In this document: piece by piece, positions 1 through 5,908 of the stretch | Numbering within the stretch: position 1 is the stretch's first letter | Layout of the letters: every line of letters begins with the position of its first letter | Program-made: the position numbers and the translations under genes | Notes under the pieces: model-generated | Database searches by the model: none | Seen by the model: only the letters and a program-made list of their open reading frames with translations | What the model was told of the DNA's origin: nothing | Source of the DNA: an uncultured candidate division Zixibacteria bacterium | Lineage (GTDB): Bacteria; Zixibacteria; MSB-5A5; GN15; FEB-12 | Direction: 5' to 3' | Length of the DNA stretch: 13,748 nucleotides | Assembly (NCBI GenBank): GCA_913009765.1 | Contig: CAJVYT010000069.1 | Coordinates: 1-13,748 of the forward strand

Positions 1-126
1 ATATTTGTGTTTTTTTTTTCTTTTCTTTTCTCTTTCTTGTTTTTTTTTTTTTTTTTTTTTCAAGCAGAAGACGGCATACGAGATATATCAGTGTGACTGG
101 AGTTCAGACGTGTGCTCTTCCGATCT
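1..126. other. Sequencing artefact: poly-T tail plus Illumina P7/index adapter
   Basis: Bases 61-84 match the Illumina P7 flow-cell sequence (begins CAAGCAGAAGACGGCATACG). Bases 85-92 (ATATCAGT) sit where the sample index belongs. Bases 93-126 match the index/read-2 primer and end GCTCTTCCGATCT. Bases 1-60 are a T-rich low-complexity run typical of bad read ends. None of this is genomic, so the insert begins at about base 127. Translation through it gives an artefact peptide (KQKTAYEI, then DWSSDVCSSDL) that should not be annotated. Confidence 0.98.
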
Positions 127-301
127 TGATATATATGTATACGGCTACACCGGTTCACCGGATTTATCATTATCAGCAGAAATTCTTCCGGTAGCTCTCC
201 CCTCGCAGCTGCCTAATAATATTTCTCATACATATTTAACCGGTCATTTTGGATCGATTGTTGTTTCCCATAAAAAAATGATACGGGTTGTATCTGGATA
301 A
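127..301 (+). CDS. C-terminal fragment of an unrecognised protein (5' end lost at contig edge)
   Basis: An open frame of about 57 residues runs out of the adapter and stops at TAA 299-301. The genomic part begins DIYVYGYTGSPDLSL and ends HKKMIRVVSG. It is rich in beta-formers with no motif I recognise, so no function is offered. It ends 43 bases before the chosen murQ start and overlaps a possible TTG start of murQ at 288, so the two may be co-transcribed. The frame is open and the end is compact, which supports a real 3' end, but with so little sequence the coding call is only moderate. Confidence 0.45.
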
Positions 302-344
302 GTTTTTATTTGCCCGACCTTCTTTTTCTCACTATACATTATAC

Positions 345-1259
345 ATGAATGAATTCAAAAAAATAATGCAGACACTCAATCTGCTTACAACTGAACAAGT
401 AAATAGTAAATCTATCAACATAGACAAAATGTCAGCATCCGAAATTGCACAAATAATAAATGATGAAGATAAAATAGTAGCTGATATTGTAGGTTCCCAA
501 ATAGCAATTATCGCTCAAACTTCCGAACAATTTGCCCAAACAATTCGCAATAACGGACGAGTTTTTTATATCGGTGCAGGAACATCGGGGCGACTCGGTG
601 TTTTGGATGCATCGGAATGCCCGCCTACGTTTGGGTCAGACCCAAAACAGATAATTGGCGTTATTTCAGGCGGCTATGAAACTTTGGTGCTTTCTAAAGA
701 GGGCGTTGAAGATGATAAGGAAGCTGCCATTGCTGATTTTAAAAATCATTCACTTAGCTCTCAAGATATGGTTATTGGAATTGCAGCATCAAGACGGACA
801 CCATACACTTTGAGCGGACTTGAATATGCCCATGCATTACAATGCTCGACTGCTTTTGTTATCTGCAATAAATGGGATACAAAAGATGATCGTTCGTTTA
901 TTGATTTTCTAATAGAACTTCCGGTAGGTCCCGAAGTAATCACCGGCTCGACTCGAATGAAATCAGGAACAGCTCAAAAAATGACATTAAATATGATTTC
1001 TACTACTGCGATGGTTTTACTTGGAAAAACTTATGGTAATAGAATGGTAGATTTGCAGACAACATCCAAAAAACTATCTGCCCGTTCACGCAAAACATTG
1101 ATTGAACTGTTGGACATAAGTTTTGATGAGGCTGATAAATTATTGGAATCATCGGGCGGTTCGGTGAAAATTGCTCTTGTAATGAAAATACATAATTGTT
1201 CAAAGAATGAAGCTGTCAATTTGTTAGAAAAAGCTGACGGGTTTATTTCAAAAGTTTAA
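345..1259 (+). CDS. murQ: N-acetylmuramic acid 6-phosphate etherase
   Basis: MurQ cleaves the D-lactyl ether of MurNAc-6-phosphate in the cytoplasm, giving GlcNAc-6-phosphate and lactate, in peptidoglycan recycling. The SIS-domain signature is clear: YIGAGTSGRLGVLDASECPP at about residues 75-94, then EVITGSTRMKSGTAQKMTLN and a C-terminal LLEKADGFISKV. Glu91 (in DASECPP) and Glu119 (in SKEGVED) align with the two catalytic glutamates known in E. coli MurQ. From ATG 345 the protein is 304 residues; from ATG 366 it is 297, close to the usual 298. A TTG at 288 would add 19 residues unlike the family. No start has a good ribosome binding site, so 345 versus 366 is open. The haem-binding-domain gene follows directly, suggesting an operon. 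No MurNAc kinase or transporter gene is in view. Confidence 0.96.
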   Translation: MNEFKKIMQTLNLLTTEQVNSKSINIDKMSASEIAQIINDEDKIVADIVGSQIAIIAQTSEQFAQTIRNNGRVFYIGAGTSGRLGVLDASECPPTFGSDPKQIIGVISGGYETLVLSKEGVEDDKEAAIADFKNHSLSSQDMVIGIAASRRTPYTLSGLEYAHALQCSTAFVICNKWDTKDDRSFIDFLIELPVGPEVITGSTRMKSGTAQKMTLNMISTTAMVLLGKTYGNRMVDLQTTSKKLSARSRKTLIELLDISFDEADKLLESSGGSVKIALVMKIHNCSKNEAVNLLEKADGFISKV

Positions 1260-1275
1260 AATGAGGTACAAGCGT

Positions 1276-1812
1276 ATGAGTAGAAACATTTTTTTGATGT
1301 TCATCATTTACCTTCTTTTGGTAACACAAGTTAGTGATAGTGCTGTACCACATAATGCCGACACTGCTATACTTACTGACTCTGCAAAAACCGAACAAGA
1401 TTCCCTTTTTGTTCAAATTAATCAAAGCTTTAGAAAAATTAAACCAATACTTGAATATTCATGTTACGACTGTCATTCTGCTGATACTAAAAAACCATGG
1501 TATTTTAATATCCCTGGAATAAGCTCTTTTATAAAATCGCATATCAAAGAAGGTCGGAAACATTTAGATTTCACTGACGGTTTTCCCTTTAAAAGTGACA
1601 AAACTCAATTAGCAATTCTACATGATATTAAAGAAGAAATTAAAAACCGCGATATGCCACTATTTAGCTATCGAATAATGCACTGGGGTCGCCTTATTGA
1701 ATTTGAACAAAAAGATTCTTTATTTTTTTGGTTAGAAAATACAGAAACTGTTTTGGAAACATTTTATGAACTTTATAATATCCCTTATAAAAAAGTAGAC
1801 TTGGAACAATAG
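1276..1812 (+). CDS. Exported haem-binding-domain protein (single CxxCH)
   Basis: The protein has 178 residues. An N-terminal hydrophobic stretch (residues 4-17) looks like a signal peptide or anchor, so it should act in the periplasm. The core KPILEYSCYDCHSADTKKPW has a CxxCH haem c site (Cys63, Cys66, His67), followed by HIKEGRKHLDF and RDMPLFSY. This order matches the family usually named haem-binding domain (Haem_bd), in which the Met of the MPL motif is a candidate axial ligand. ATG 1276 is chosen over ATG 1261 because GAGGT at 1263-1267 sits 8 bases before it as a ribosome binding site. It lies 16 bases after murQ and ends just before a strong hairpin. The redox partner is unknown. Confidence 0.85.
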   Translation: MSRNIFLMFIIYLLLVTQVSDSAVPHNADTAILTDSAKTEQDSLFVQINQSFRKIKPILEYSCYDCHSADTKKPWYFNIPGISSFIKSHIKEGRKHLDFTDGFPFKSDKTQLAILHDIKEEIKNRDMPLFSYRIMHWGRLIEFEQKDSLFFWLENTETVLETFYELYNIPYKKVDLEQ

Positions 1813-1847
1813 ATAATAAGGGAGCGTTTAAAACGCTCCCTTATTAT
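1813..1847. terminator. Bidirectional hairpin terminator between convergent genes
   Basis: A perfect inverted repeat pairs 1813-1826 (ATAATAAGGGAGCG) with 1834-1847 around a TTTAAAA loop. It begins directly after the haem-protein stop at 1812 and ends 9 bases before the minus-strand microprotein stop at 1857. The GC-rich inner stem and A/T-rich outer arms fit an intrinsic terminator that could serve both strands. Confidence 0.85.
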
Positions 1848-1856
1848 TTCGCAACA

Positions 1857-2039
1857 TTAATCAGGGGTATCATTTCTCTCACAGCAAGTAGTCTTGCATG
1901 AATCAGTTAATTTATGCAATTCTTCAACTTTATCTTTGTTGTCGGAACTGAATGATATTTCTATCCCGTTATCTGTTTTTGTTACTTTGCAATTAAAATC
2001 CTCGCAAAGATTTTTTTCATTACAACTAAAAGTAATCAT
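1857..2039 (-). CDS. Cys-rich 60-residue microprotein downstream of an ArsR-type regulator
   Basis: I do not recognise the family. The 60-residue protein starts MITFSCNEKN and has six cysteines: three near the N-terminus (SCNEKNLCEDFNC) and three near the C-terminus (SCKTTCC). The middle is polar and beta-like (KVTKTDNGIEISF), and there is no signal peptide or membrane segment. ATG 2039 is chosen over ATG 2057 because AAAGGAG (2048-2054) stands 8 bases upstream. It lies downstream of the ArsR-family gene on the same strand, with an inverted repeat between them, so a metal- or metalloid-binding role is a reasonable inference from context and cysteine content only. Confidence 0.7.
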   Translation of the reverse strand: MITFSCNEKNLCEDFNCKVTKTDNGIEISFSSDNKDKVEELHKLTDSCKTTCCERNDTPD

Positions 2040-2056
2040 AAGATAAACTCCTTTCA

Positions 2057-2088
2057 TTATATAGACATATCTACATTCGTCTATATAA
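2057..2088. promoter_or_regulatory. Inverted repeat before the Cys-rich microprotein gene
   Basis: TTATATAGAC at 2057-2066 is repeated exactly inverted at 2079-2088 (GTCTATATAA), with a 12-base spacer. It fills the gap between the ArsR-family stop and the ribosome binding site of the microprotein. The sequence ATATAGACA also occurs just downstream of the arsR promoter (about 2407-2415), so both sites may be bound by the same regulator. It could instead be an mRNA hairpin that shapes expression of the second gene. Confidence 0.55.
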
Positions 2089-2103
2089 TATGTTAAAAAA
2101 ATA

Positions 2104-2388
2104 TTATTTCGATTTTATCGTTAGGTCAAAAACCGAAAATTGTTTACAGCAGCATTCAACAATTGTTGTTTTATAAAATGTATAGTAAACTTCTCGTCCT
2201 TTTTTATATGACTTCACTAAATCTGCTCTTTTTAAAATATCTAAATGGTGTGAAATAGATGGTTGGCTCATATCAAAATGTTTGCAAATATCAGAGACAC
2301 AAAACTCTTTATCTTTAATCAACTCTAAGATTTTTAGTCTTGTTTTATCGCTTAAAGCATGAAATATCTGACAACATTGTTCGTTCAT
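2104..2388 (-). CDS. ArsR/SmtB-family transcriptional regulator with Cys pairs at both ends
   Basis: This 94-residue winged-helix repressor has the family order: FHALSDKTRLKILELI (about residues 9-24), then FCVSDICKHFDMSQPSISHH and LKRADLVKSYKKGREVYYTF (recognition helix and wing). ArsR-family dimers leave their operator when metal, metalloid or another signal binds. Cysteines are Cys5-Cys6, Cys30, Cys35 and Cys79-80-81. Cys30 and Cys35 match the outer cysteines of the classical ELCVCDLC arsenic site, while the middle one is Ser32. The N-terminal pair and C-terminal triple are additional candidate ligands. A GAGAG ribosome binding site lies at 2394-2400. A promoter with a perfect palindrome stands just upstream, as expected for autoregulation. 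The inducer cannot be named from sequence. Confidence 0.9.
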   Translation of the reverse strand: MNEQCCQIFHALSDKTRLKILELIKDKEFCVSDICKHFDMSQPSISHHLDILKRADLVKSYKKGREVYYTFYKTTIVECCCKQFSVFDLTIKSK

Positions 2389-2418
2389 TATTACTCTCTC
2401 TTAATCATATAGACAATC

Positions 2419-2456
2419 ATCTATCTATTTATAGATAGATTTCGACAAAAAGTCAA
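2419..2456 (-). promoter_or_regulatory. arsR-type promoter with 10-2-10 operator on the -10
   Basis: On the minus strand, TTGACT (2451-2456) is followed after 17 bases by TATAAA (2428-2433), a near-consensus sigma-70 pair. The -10 lies inside a perfect palindrome: ATCTATCTAT (2419-2428), TT, ATAGATAGAT (2431-2440). A bound dimer would block RNA polymerase. It lies 31 bases upstream of the regulator's start. Confidence 0.8.
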
Positions 2457-2514
2457 TTAATATTAATCCTTTTTTTATCATGATTGTCTTAATGTCGTAA
2501 TTCAGATAAATGAA

Positions 2515-2567
2515 AATATTAAGTTATGTTCTTACAATAACTTAATATTACCGGCTCATAACTTAAT
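2515..2567 (+). promoter_or_regulatory. Inverted plus direct repeat upstream of the repeat lipoprotein
   Basis: AATATTAAGTTAT (2515-2527) pairs perfectly with ATAACTTAATATT (2537-2549) across a 9-base loop. Ten bases of the second arm (ATAACTTAAT, 2537-2546) recur at 2558-2567, exactly 21 bases on, which is about two helical turns. The array ends 16 bases before the start codon at 2584. It looks like a set of protein-binding sites or a 5'-leader hairpin with an alternative partner. No convincing -35/-10 pair was found near it. Confidence 0.55.
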
Positions 2568-2583
2568 TGTATTGGAGTATTAA

Positions 2584-3729
2584 ATGAGAAGAAAAACAGT
2601 AATCTTATTCAGCCTTATGCTTTTACTGGCATTTGTCGGATGTTCTGACAATCCGGCTGATAATTCACAAGTTTCAGGAGAATTAGATTTAAATTCTGAA
2701 TTTGGCGGCTACACAGCCACTTCTGAATCCTATGCTTTTGAAAGCCCACAGTTGATTACAGAATCAAGTGATGACGTTGATTATGGTGATCCTATTTTGA
2801 GTTCACCCGGATTTGATTCTTTGATTGAACAACCGGAAGCAGGTCGATATCATATCAGAATAGTTTGGGGAAAACTTAGTTATGATTCAACTGTAACGCA
2901 AACAACAGATTGGACAGGTTCGCTTCAAATTACCCGCGGCGGTGAAGTTATCAGAAGACTAATTCATTGGGAATTAAATCAAGATTTTATTTTACCTCGT
3001 GATGACCGTACGCTCATTGAATGGATTTCATTTACATCGGTACATAATGACGGTATTGCCGTTGATTTGATAGTGCCGCCGGTACCACCTCTTTTTGACA
3101 GTTCATTTGTATGGGATATTGATTCATTGGGTGATTCTACTCAAGTTCTTCTAATTGATACTATTCCCGCTGTTACAGATCCTGTTGAAGTAACATTTAC
3201 GACAGGTCCATACAGCAGAACATTTAGCCTGGAAGAATTAGAATCATTAGACACAATCGTGTATGTTGCTGACTCTAACGCAGTTGCATTTCATGCCTTG
3301 AAAGTTGACAGACGTGAATGTCCGGCAGGATTTTATAATGGATTCTGGGGATATGATGAAAATGGTCAAGGACGTTTTAGAGGAATGTGGATAGACGAAA
3401 ACGGTTTTATTACCGGATTTGTCAATGGCTTTTTTGGAGTCAATGATAAAGGTCAAAATGTTCTATTTGGAAAATATATCAGCCGTAATGGACAGTTTGA
3501 AGGGTTTATAAGAGGCACCTATCACGGTCGAAATAACGACAACGCAACAGCAAAAGGTTATTTTGTTGCTCAAATTATAAATGCCGAACGAGTTCAAATA
3601 GGAGTTTTAGAAGGTCGATATCGTTCGGATAATGATGTGAATAAAGGGTTTATGCAGGGTCGATGGAAAACACGATGCCGAACAGGAATGGACAATTCGG
3701 AAGATTCCATGAATGACGGTATGATGTAA
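2584..3729 (+). CDS. Lipoprotein with C-terminal 29-residue Gly/aromatic repeats
   Basis: The 381-residue precursor has a type II signal peptide: MRRK, a hydrophobic run, and FVGC with Cys20 as the lipidation site. The middle part (about 85-240) is beta-rich with repeated Val/Ile/Asp stretches and no recognised domain. From about residue 250 there are two clear 29-residue units, FYNGFWGYDENGQ and FVNGFFGVNDKGQ onward, sharing FxNGFxGxxxxGQ, an internal FxG/FG-[KM]-[WY]-I, and NGxxxG. They are followed by degenerate copies (FIRGTY, VLEGRY, FMQGRW). The pattern recalls MORN-type beta-hairpin repeats without matching the standard motif. GGAG at 2574-2577 supports ATG 2584. The acidic, Met-rich tail (DNSEDSMNDGMM) is unusual. 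A cell-envelope location is likely; the function is unknown. Confidence 0.8.
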   Translation: MRRKTVILFSLMLLLAFVGCSDNPADNSQVSGELDLNSEFGGYTATSESYAFESPQLITESSDDVDYGDPILSSPGFDSLIEQPEAGRYHIRIVWGKLSYDSTVTQTTDWTGSLQITRGGEVIRRLIHWELNQDFILPRDDRTLIEWISFTSVHNDGIAVDLIVPPVPPLFDSSFVWDIDSLGDSTQVLLIDTIPAVTDPVEVTFTTGPYSRTFSLEELESLDTIVYVADSNAVAFHALKVDRRECPAGFYNGFWGYDENGQGRFRGMWIDENGFITGFVNGFFGVNDKGQNVLFGKYISRNGQFEGFIRGTYHGRNNDNATAKGYFVAQIINAERVQIGVLEGRYRSDNDVNKGFMQGRWKTRCRTGMDNSEDSMNDGMM

Positions 3730-3761
3730 ATAAGAGAGTTTAAAATTTAATACACTCCAAC

Positions 3762-3791
3762 ACAATCCCGGCAAATTTATGTCGGGATTGT
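3762..3791. terminator. Hairpin after the repeat lipoprotein gene
   Basis: ACAATCCCG (3762-3770) pairs with CGGGATTGT (3783-3791) across a 12-base loop, 32 bases after the stop codon. There is no strong T-run downstream on the plus strand, so it is a weak or Rho-assisted terminator at best, or an mRNA 3' stabiliser. Confidence 0.45.
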
Positions 3792-3851
3792 TCATAAAAA
3801 TTACGTTTTTAAAATAGTAAACATTTCTTTTGAACAAAAACCGGTTTGAAG

Positions 3852-3947
3852 TGTTATAATATATAGAACTTACATAAAACCCCCCTCTGTCTCTTTCAGA
3901 GACAGCCCTGCGTTGGGCAGGATTGTTATGATCCTGCCCCTCTTTTT
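3852..3947 (+). ncRNA. Candidate small RNA unit: extended -10, two hairpins, T-tract
   Basis: An extended -10 (TGTTATAAT, 3852-3860) has a TTGAAC (3830-3835) 19 bases upstream of its TATAAT. About 27 bases after the -10 is a perfect hairpin, CTGTCTCT (3887-3894) with AGAGACAG (3898-3905). A second hairpin, GGGCAGGAT (3915-3923) with ATCCTGCCC (3931-3939), is followed by TCTTTTT, a textbook intrinsic terminator. CCTGC at 3907-3911 can also pair with GCAGG at 3917-3921, an alternative fold. Nothing codes in between. The predicted transcript is about 80 nt, between two convergent genes. The alternative is an intergenic repeat whose hairpins end both neighbours; the AGAGGGGCAG flank, read on the minus strand, recurs near 11918-11928. 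Confidence 0.4.
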
Positions 3948-3969
3948 ATATATATCAGATTATTGTTAA

Positions 3970-4803
3970 CTATTGTAGTTTCTGTTGTAGCACCACAATA
4001 ATAGAATCAAGCTCATTGGAACCGCCGTAAACTTGGCGAATTTTTTTATATAATTTAAGGCTTTCTTCTGTTTTATCTTTAGTATCATACAACGATAAGG
4101 TCTTAGCTAATTTTCTTCTGAGATTTTGAGCATTTGGGTATTTATCCAGATAATTTCTTAATAATTTTTCGGCTTTTGGTAGCTCATGAGCTTCAACCAA
4201 ATAAATAGCCAAATCATTTACAAATTGTTCTTTTTCACCAAATTTTTCAATAGCTTCTTTAATAATTTTTATAGCAAAATCCACCGAATCAACCTGCACG
4301 GCAACATTACCGAGTCCTAAATAGATACCCGGGCTATCGGTCCCATTTTCCCATATTTTTCTTAATAATTGAAAACTTACAATAATATTACCGTTTTTTA
4401 AGTTGAGGTTTGCTAATTCTAAATAATACGGTTCCGGTGCATCACCTGTTTTAATAAGTACATTAATCGCTTTAATAGTATTTTCGTAATCATTTATAGT
4501 ATTTGCCGATTTATAAATCGCCAAATTCAGTTCTCTATTGTTTGGAAATAAAATGTCTGCACGTTTAAAATAATAAACGGCGGAATCATCATTATGTAAT
4601 TTTTGAAATGTTTGTCCAAGATAATACAGAGCATCTCTGTCAGATGGTTTAATTTGTAATGCTTTGTTTAAATATTGCTTAGCAGAACTATAATCACCTT
4701 CTATAAATGCATTTTGTCCGGCAGTTTGCAGCTCTTTGAAGGTTTGAGGTGCCTTAGTACAACTAAGACAGAAAAATGTCAGCAGTAATAATATTAGTTT
4801 CAT
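3970..4803 (-). CDS. TPR-repeat lipoprotein
   Basis: The 277-residue precursor begins MKLILLLLTFFCLSC, a short signal peptide with Cys15 as the likely lipid attachment site, although Cys rather than Leu at -3 makes the lipobox imperfect. The rest is helical with tetratricopeptide repeats. The clearest is AFIEGDYSSAKQYLNKAL followed by PSDRDALYYLGQTF and DDSAVYYFKRA; later copies are weaker but keep the helix-turn-helix spacing to the end. Such proteins are usually envelope-bound scaffolds. ATG 4803 is chosen because AAAGGAAA lies just upstream; an in-frame ATG at 4863 would put 20 extra residues before the signal peptide. It is divergent from the EamA transporter and convergent with the possible small-RNA unit. 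The partner is unknown. Confidence 0.85.
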   Translation of the reverse strand: MKLILLLLTFFCLSCTKAPQTFKELQTAGQNAFIEGDYSSAKQYLNKALQIKPSDRDALYYLGQTFQKLHNDDSAVYYFKRADILFPNNRELNLAIYKSANTINDYENTIKAINVLIKTGDAPEPYYLELANLNLKNGNIIVSFQLLRKIWENGTDSPGIYLGLGNVAVQVDSVDFAIKIIKEAIEKFGEKEQFVNDLAIYLVEAHELPKAEKLLRNYLDKYPNAQNLRRKLAKTLSLYDTKDKTEESLKLYKKIRQVYGGSNELDSIIVVLQQKLQ

Positions 4804-4956
4804 AATTTCCTTTTTTTTTATATATAATAAATTAAAATATAATAAAAAACAGCATTCTAACAAATAGATTCTTTAATATCTGTTTTTTTGACAAATCCCT
4901 ACTTGATTTCTCCTTTACTATTCATACATTAATCGTTCTATGAGAGAAATATCATA

Positions 4957-5859
4957 ATGAATATTGCACAGATCCCTTTTATCGGGGAAATTATGGCTAT
5001 TACTACCGCTGTAATTTGGGCGGCGGCTGTTATACTTTTTAAAAAAAGCGGCGAGACAGTACATCCTATTGGATTAAATCTGTTTAAGAATTCTCTTGGT
5101 GTACTCCTGCTGATACCTACTTTACTGTTTATAAACCAACTAGAATTAAGAGATATTCCCGCATACGATTATTTAATGATATTTCTCAGTGGGGCTATCG
5201 GTATTGGTATCGCTGACACATTTTTCTTTAAAAGTTTAAACTATCTTGGAGCAGGATTAACAGCGATTGTCGATTGCTTGTATTCACCATTTGTTATCGG
5301 ATTTTCCTTTTTACTTTTAGGTGAATCTCTTTCTTACTGGCAAATCGTTGGAGTGCTGCTTATTCTTTCTGCCGTTCTCACAGCAACCAATCAATCTGAT
5401 GGGCGACCGATTGATAAAAAACGAATTATAAAAGGTTTGTTATTTGGTGCAACGGCAATGTTTCTGACCGGTTTTGGTGTTGTAATTGTCAAGCCTGTGC
5501 TGGAACATGAACCTTTGATGTGGGTCACAACTCTTCGACTTTTAAGCGGTGTGCTTGTTTTACTGTTCCTCTTATTTTTTAATAATAAGCGTCGAATAAT
5601 TATTCAATCTCTGTTTAAAAATGGTATCAGGCTTAGTACAGTTTTGGGATCATTTTTGGGAGCGTATGTAGCTATGATACTTTGGCTGGGCGGGATGAAA
5701 TATACTCAGGCATCTACTGCGGCAGCATTGAATCAAACAAATTCAATATTTATATTTATATTTGCCTATTTTATATTAAAAGAAAAAATAAACTTAAAAA
5801 AAACAATCGGGATTATTTTAGCTGTTGCCGGAGCTTTACTGGTTACATTTAGCTCATAA
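4957..5859 (+). CDS. EamA/DMT-superfamily inner-membrane transporter
   Basis: This 300-residue protein has about ten hydrophobic segments arranged as two EamA halves. The first half starts GEIMAITTAVIWAAAVILFKK and ends with LGESLSYWQIVGVLLILSAV; the second starts LLFGATAMFLTGFGVVIVKP and ends with LKEKINLKKTIGIILAVAGA. The glutamates in LGESLS and LKEKIN sit at the usual pre-TM5 and pre-TM10 positions. DMT proteins export or import small metabolites such as amino acids, but the substrate cannot be read from sequence. TTGATT (4903-4908) with TACATT (4925-4930) at 16 bases is a possible promoter. It lies 49 bases before the DprA-like gene and may start that operon or stand alone. Confidence 0.9.
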   Translation: MNIAQIPFIGEIMAITTAVIWAAAVILFKKSGETVHPIGLNLFKNSLGVLLLIPTLLFINQLELRDIPAYDYLMIFLSGAIGIGIADTFFFKSLNYLGAGLTAIVDCLYSPFVIGFSFLLLGESLSYWQIVGVLLILSAVLTATNQSDGRPIDKKRIIKGLLFGATAMFLTGFGVVIVKPVLEHEPLMWVTTLRLLSGVLVLLFLLFFNNKRRIIIQSLFKNGIRLSTVLGSFLGAYVAMILWLGGMKYTQASTAAALNQTNSIFIFIFAYFILKEKINLKKTIGIILAVAGALLVTFSS

Positions 5860-5908
5860 CAATCACACCGTCTGTTGACAATTTTCTGTAATCAACTACA
5901 TTATATTC

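Noticed and set aside
5..126. Open frame starting at base 5 as the N-terminus of the first gene
   Set aside because: It is translated poly-T and Illumina adapter; only the part from about 127 can be genomic.
1003..1219. Small minus-strand frames inside murQ
   Set aside because: They are antisense shadows without ribosome binding sites or known motifs.
2039..2057. Earlier ATG (2057) as start of the Cys-rich microprotein
   Set aside because: The AAAGGAG ribosome binding site lies between the two ATGs and is correctly spaced only for 2039.
2056..2061. TATAAT on the minus strand as a -10 for the Cys-rich microprotein
   Set aside because: A start from it would fall at or inside the AAAGGAG site, leaving no leader, and there is no matching -35.
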